From Elysia chlorotica (lineage: Eukaryota > Mollusca > Gastropoda > Plakobranchidae), in contig RQTK01000110.1 in NCBI GenBank assembly GCA_003991915.1, positions 39,863-103,862 on the forward strand: 64,000 bases of DNA, read 5' to 3'. A program made the position numbers and the translations under genes. Of this stretch, positions 60,721 through 64,000 are shown piece after piece. Below the pieces are notes generated by a model that worked only from the letters and a program-made list of their open reading frames with translations, was not told where the DNA came from and made no database searches. How positions within the stretch are numbered: position 1 is the first letter of the stretch; every line of letters begins with the position of its first letter.

Positions 60721-60886
60721 GGCGTACCCTTATTAAAAGAGAAAAATACATTGTAAATGCAAACTTGAAGCTTATGAACAATCCAATGTGGACAAATAAT
60801 ATACATATCATCATGAAAACATTTTGTTGTTCATTGTCAACTTTTAAAAGCGCGAACATTATTTGTTAATTTCGAATATGAGTAGC

Positions 60887-60906
60887 TACTACTACTACTT
60901 CTACTT

Positions 60907-61001
<95 letters not shown>
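60887..61001. repeat. (CTA)n microsatellite
   Basis: More than 30 CTA triplets, directly followed by a CT tract. Confidence 0.95.
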
Positions 61002-61002
<1 letters not shown>

Positions 61003-61006
61003 ACTC

Positions 61007-61008
61007 TA

Positions 61009-61075
<67 letters not shown>
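61007..61075. repeat. (CT)n microsatellite
   Basis: Almost perfect CT repeat. Confidence 0.95.
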
Positions 61076-61077
<2 letters not shown>

Positions 61078-61765
61078 TTGACCATCACACATTCACTCCC
61101 TCAGTGTTCGTACCTATTGTTTCATCTCAATCAACAAGCATGTCATGTAATTAACCAGGGAATTGCTAACAGGAGTAAAACAAACATACGCTCTTAAAAT
61201 ATCTGAAATGATGCCCGCTGTTTGCCCTTTTAATGTGATCACTGTTTCCAGCAGTTTCAACAAAAACCAGTACCTCAGAGCCGCCAACTAAAAAAAACAT
61301 CAAAATGAACTTTTAAACCAAAGCAGTGTAAGAAAATACGTTACCAATTACGTTTTTAAGCTTAAAGTTGGCAGGTCTGGTACCTGGTGGAACTGGTCGA
61401 TAGGACCTGCCAATCCCATAATGGAAGGTTTCAGGGCTCAGGGCTCAGGGCCCACGCAACTTATGGTAATCTGGCACGGAGTGTCCTGGGTCAGCCTTGC
61501 CAACCCAAAACAGACATCAAAGTTTCCATATATAGGCAAACATAAAGTATAAGAAAATACATACACAATGGTATACATACATATGGAGACAAATAGAAGA
61601 AAATACGAACATATTAATACACATATAGCCAAAAACATAAAAGCATCATATATGCAGCTTAAACTCTTAGCAGGCCTTCTGATTCGTATATCTTAGGACG
61701 AATTGTAAGCTTACCACATCGTTGTACTACATACCTTTTTTGTTTGTTTGTTTGTTGTTTTTGTG

Positions 61766-61796
61766 TTTGTGTGTGTGTGTGTGTGTGTAAATGTAT

Positions 61797-61879
<83 letters not shown>

Positions 61880-61880
61880 G
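61766..61880. repeat. (GT)n and (CTA)n microsatellites
   Basis: A short GT run (61766-61788), then about 27 CTA triplets (61798-61880). The poly-Thr and poly-Leu frames here are artefacts. Confidence 0.95.
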
Positions 61881-62164
61881 TAAAAATAATGATACTTTAT
61901 CCTCCCTCCTTATCTTTCATGATCTCTCTGCGTCTCTCTTGTTATCTCTCCTTCTTTCTCTACTTCTCATTCTCTCTCTGTTTTTCCCGCTTGCTCGCTC
62001 GCTCTGTTATGTCCCATTTCATGTTTCATGCCCCCCCCCCCCCCACACACACACACAAATTAAATCAATCAATCAATAAATAAAAAACAAAAAAACCCTA
62101 CAAAATCAAAGAATACAAGAATTAGGACGGGTGTCTTAGAGCAGGGATAATTATTGTCTCCACT

Positions 62165-62200
62165 AATCTCTGACGTTGGACGTTAAACCAACTCAACTTA
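62165..62200 (+). repeat. SINE 3'-tail fragment
   Basis: CTGACGTTGGACGTTAAACC matches the tail of the SINE at 39160-39390. Confidence 0.5.
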
Positions 62201-62679
62201 GCTCCCCTGACCTCTAATAATGCACAGTAAACAATGTAAACAATTTAGCTCAAATCTTCAATAGTTCTACCTTATTTCCTTACAAACAAAATTTAATGTA
62301 ATCTGTAACTTTTCTTAAAATTAACACACAAACAAGTCAAGGTAATAAAAGTCGCACTCAAGCACTGCATGCGAGGTAGCCTCGACTGTGTGCCATCATT
62401 TAATGCAAATTTTGTAGGTCAAGGTTGAAAGCACCGAAAAAAGAGGCTAAAAATGAAAATAAGGCAAAGATGCGCAAGTGAGCAACAGGTACAACTATCA
62501 TACCTACTGCGCAAAATGGTCTAGCTCGGGACTGGTTCGATGGTGTGGATTTAATGTAATGAGACAAAGAGAAGTGGGAAAATTTCCTTAGCAGAAGGCA
62601 ATCGGTTTACAGAAAACAATATGATGCCAGTGCCACTTACTGCACAGAGTGAGTACCACCCGAGACTCGAGTGCTCACT

Positions 62680-62860
62680 CTCCAATCTAAATCTAGAATC
62701 TAGATTCCAGATCTCTAGATTCTAGATCTAGATCTAGAAATATAGATGTAGATCTAGATTATAGATTCCAGATCTCTAGATCTAAAAATCTAGATTCTAG
62801 ATCTAGATCTAGAATCTATGTAGTTTCTATAATCTTTCTTCATAGATATAGATCTAAGAT
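62680..62860. repeat. AGATCT/TCTAGA palindrome-rich block
   Basis: Dense overlapping AGATCTAGA and TCTAGATTCTAGA motifs over about 180 bp, about 750 bp upstream of the UNC80 start. Smaller versions lie near 555, 17100, 28380, 34986, 56040 and 56220. Confidence 0.75.
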
Positions 62861-63189
62861 CTAGCCTATTTTACATACGATAAACATGGGTAGCTTTCAA
62901 TCTAGGCCATAGGACCTATAATTATCTGTAGTGTTGAGAGCATTCACATGACAATCGTAGTTACATTAGGACTGAGGATTGATCAGGCTTGATTATAAAT
63001 TAAGACTGGAGACAGCAAATTATATAGAAATAAAAAATGGAGATAGCAAATCATATATAATTGTAAAGTAAGACTGGAGATAGCAAATGAAGGGAATATC
63101 AGATCTTCCTTTTTGTACTTACTAGCATCTAGCAAATGAAGAGAAATCAAGAGCCTGCTGTAGACTTGCTAGCCTAGATTGAGCTTCTC

Positions 63190-63218
63190 TGTCTCTCTCT
63201 CCCTTTTCTTTGTCTGCA

Positions 63219-63300
<82 letters not shown>

Positions 63301-63316
63301 CCTTTTCTTTGTCTGC

Positions 63317-63369
<53 letters not shown>

Positions 63370-63495
63370 CCGCTCTCTCTCACTGACTCTCTCAATCTCT
63401 ATGTCTATATCTCTCCCTCTCTCTGTGCCTCTTTTTCTCTGTTTTGTCTGTCTGCATCTATGTCTGTCTGTCTCTCTGTCTCTCTATCTCACTCT
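63190..63495. repeat. (CT)n/(CTGT)n compound repeat with duplicated unit
   Basis: Two copies of a unit CCCTTTTCTTTGTCTGC followed by CTGT repeats and CT repeats (at 63200 and 63300). It lies 120 bp upstream of the UNC80 start codon, so it may be in its 5' UTR or promoter. Confidence 0.9.
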
Positions 63496-63616
63496 GAGCT
63501 CTCTTTCACATAAACATTGCAAACAATTGTCACACGTCAAATGAATACCCTAATACTTGCCTATGATTGATATCTCAATCTTGCTATTCAAGGGTGAAAA
63601 ATCAGCTCAAATCAAA

Positions 63617-63708
63617 ATGGTGAAAAGAAAGACACAAACTGGAGATGACATGGATGGAGATAGGTCTGTTCCTTTGCCAATACAGACATTCTTCTGGCGG
63701 CAAACCAG
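63617..63708 (+). CDS. UNC80: UNC80 first coding exon (partial gene)
   Basis: ATG at 63617 encodes MVKRKTQTGDDMDGDRSVPL then PIQTFFWRQT plus AG, ending at a GTAAGA donor. The start MVKRK, the SVPLPIQTFFWRQT block (RGIPLPIQTFLWRQT in vertebrates) and the split Ser codon after RQT all match UNC80. UNC80 is a very large scaffold of the NALCN sodium-leak channel complex at the neuronal plasma membrane, linking UNC79 to the channel. The remaining exons lie beyond the window. The upstream UTR contains the CT-rich repeat. Confidence 0.88.
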
Positions 63709-64000
63709 GTAAGACTTATTTTTTGTGTATTGAATTTGAACTGCAGGCTAAGAGAAAAGCTGGAACATATTGTGAAAACTTAATTGATTGAAGTGAAATG
63801 TAGCAGAGAAAAACGACCAGAAAAGACAATAGACAGCCTAATTACATGTCATGATGCTGGGAAAGTCGCTAAGGCATTAAAAGCAGTGGGTGATTAGGAT
63901 GTATGGAGACATGTCCCACTTAAGCATGCATGGAACTGCCTTGATTGGGATCATAAAATAAGATTTATGATGCCTGAACTAATACTTGTGTTATGAACCA
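63709..64000 (+). other. UNC80 intron 1 (partial)
   Basis: Begins gtaagacttatt. No second exon within the window. Confidence 0.75.

Larger units (their letters stand above)
55362..63616. other. IAP-UNC80 intergenic region (divergent promoters)
   Basis: The two genes point away from each other, so both promoters should lie here. Contents: GGAGCA-type minisatellite, Harbinger element, unassigned element-like stretch (57620-57930), LINE 3' ends, MULE relic, large CTA/CT repeats, SINE tail and TCTAGA-rich block. No core promoter motif is convincing. 61080-61740 and 62200-62640 show nothing recognisable. Confidence 0.6.

Noticed and set aside
61744..62083. Poly-Thr and poly-Leu frames
   Set aside because: Translation of GT and CTA microsatellites.
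63179..63544. Ser/Leu/Cys-rich frame before UNC80
   Set aside because: CT/CTGT repeat; no conserved sequence.

Overview
Eukaryotic nuclear DNA: AT-rich, intron-dense, full of microsatellites and transposon remains. Three protein genes are recognisable by exon-by-exon reading: MED14 (Mediator subunit 14, + strand, 39 coding exons, 2870-38192), an inhibitor-of-apoptosis protein with two BIR domains and a RING (IAP/BIRC-like, - strand, 45391-55361), and the first coding exon of UNC80 (NALCN channel complex, + strand, 63617-63708), which runs off the right edge. The gene set is animal. The gene structures and repeat style (tRNA-headed SINEs, TCTAGA/AGATCT-rich spacers, CR1/L2-like LINE tails) suggest an invertebrate, most likely a mollusc (gastropod-like). 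That assignment is inference. Layout: 1-2869 is upstream spacer with a transposon-end fragment and an ATT microsatellite. 2870-38192 is MED14. Its introns hold a piggyBac-like element (intron 4), a pogo/mariner-like MITE (intron 5), a 5'-truncated Ty3/Gypsy element flanked by direct repeats (intron 7), LINE 3' ends (introns 8 and 34), several dispersed repeat pairs, and a degenerate LINE endonuclease with a 22-G run and a long CT repeat (intron 37). 38193-45390 is intergenic with a SINE, a LINE endonuclease relic, a duplicated block around a LINE tail, and a GA tract containing the only assembly gap. 45391-55361 is the IAP gene; a decayed LINE reverse transcriptase lies in its large intron. 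55362-63616 is intergenic with a complete-ended PIF/Harbinger element, CR1/L2-like and other LINE 3' ends, a MULE-like transposase relic and large CTA/CT repeats. The three genes are functionally unrelated (transcription, cell death/immunity, neuronal sodium leak), so this is ordinary gene neighbourhood, not a pathway cluster. The most unusual observation is in MED14 intron 7: two ~340-bp direct repeats flank the Gypsy RNase H-integrase ORF, and within one block they differ at 29 positions by my hand count, all with T in the downstream copy (A on the strand encoding the Gypsy protein). This resembles the adenine-directed template/variable pattern of diversity-generating retroelements, but artefact or ordinary decay must be excluded. 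A second oddity is that MED14 exon 10 is one base out of frame with its neighbours although both halves match the family. All gene calls rest on reading the sequence and on remembered family sequences; no search was run.
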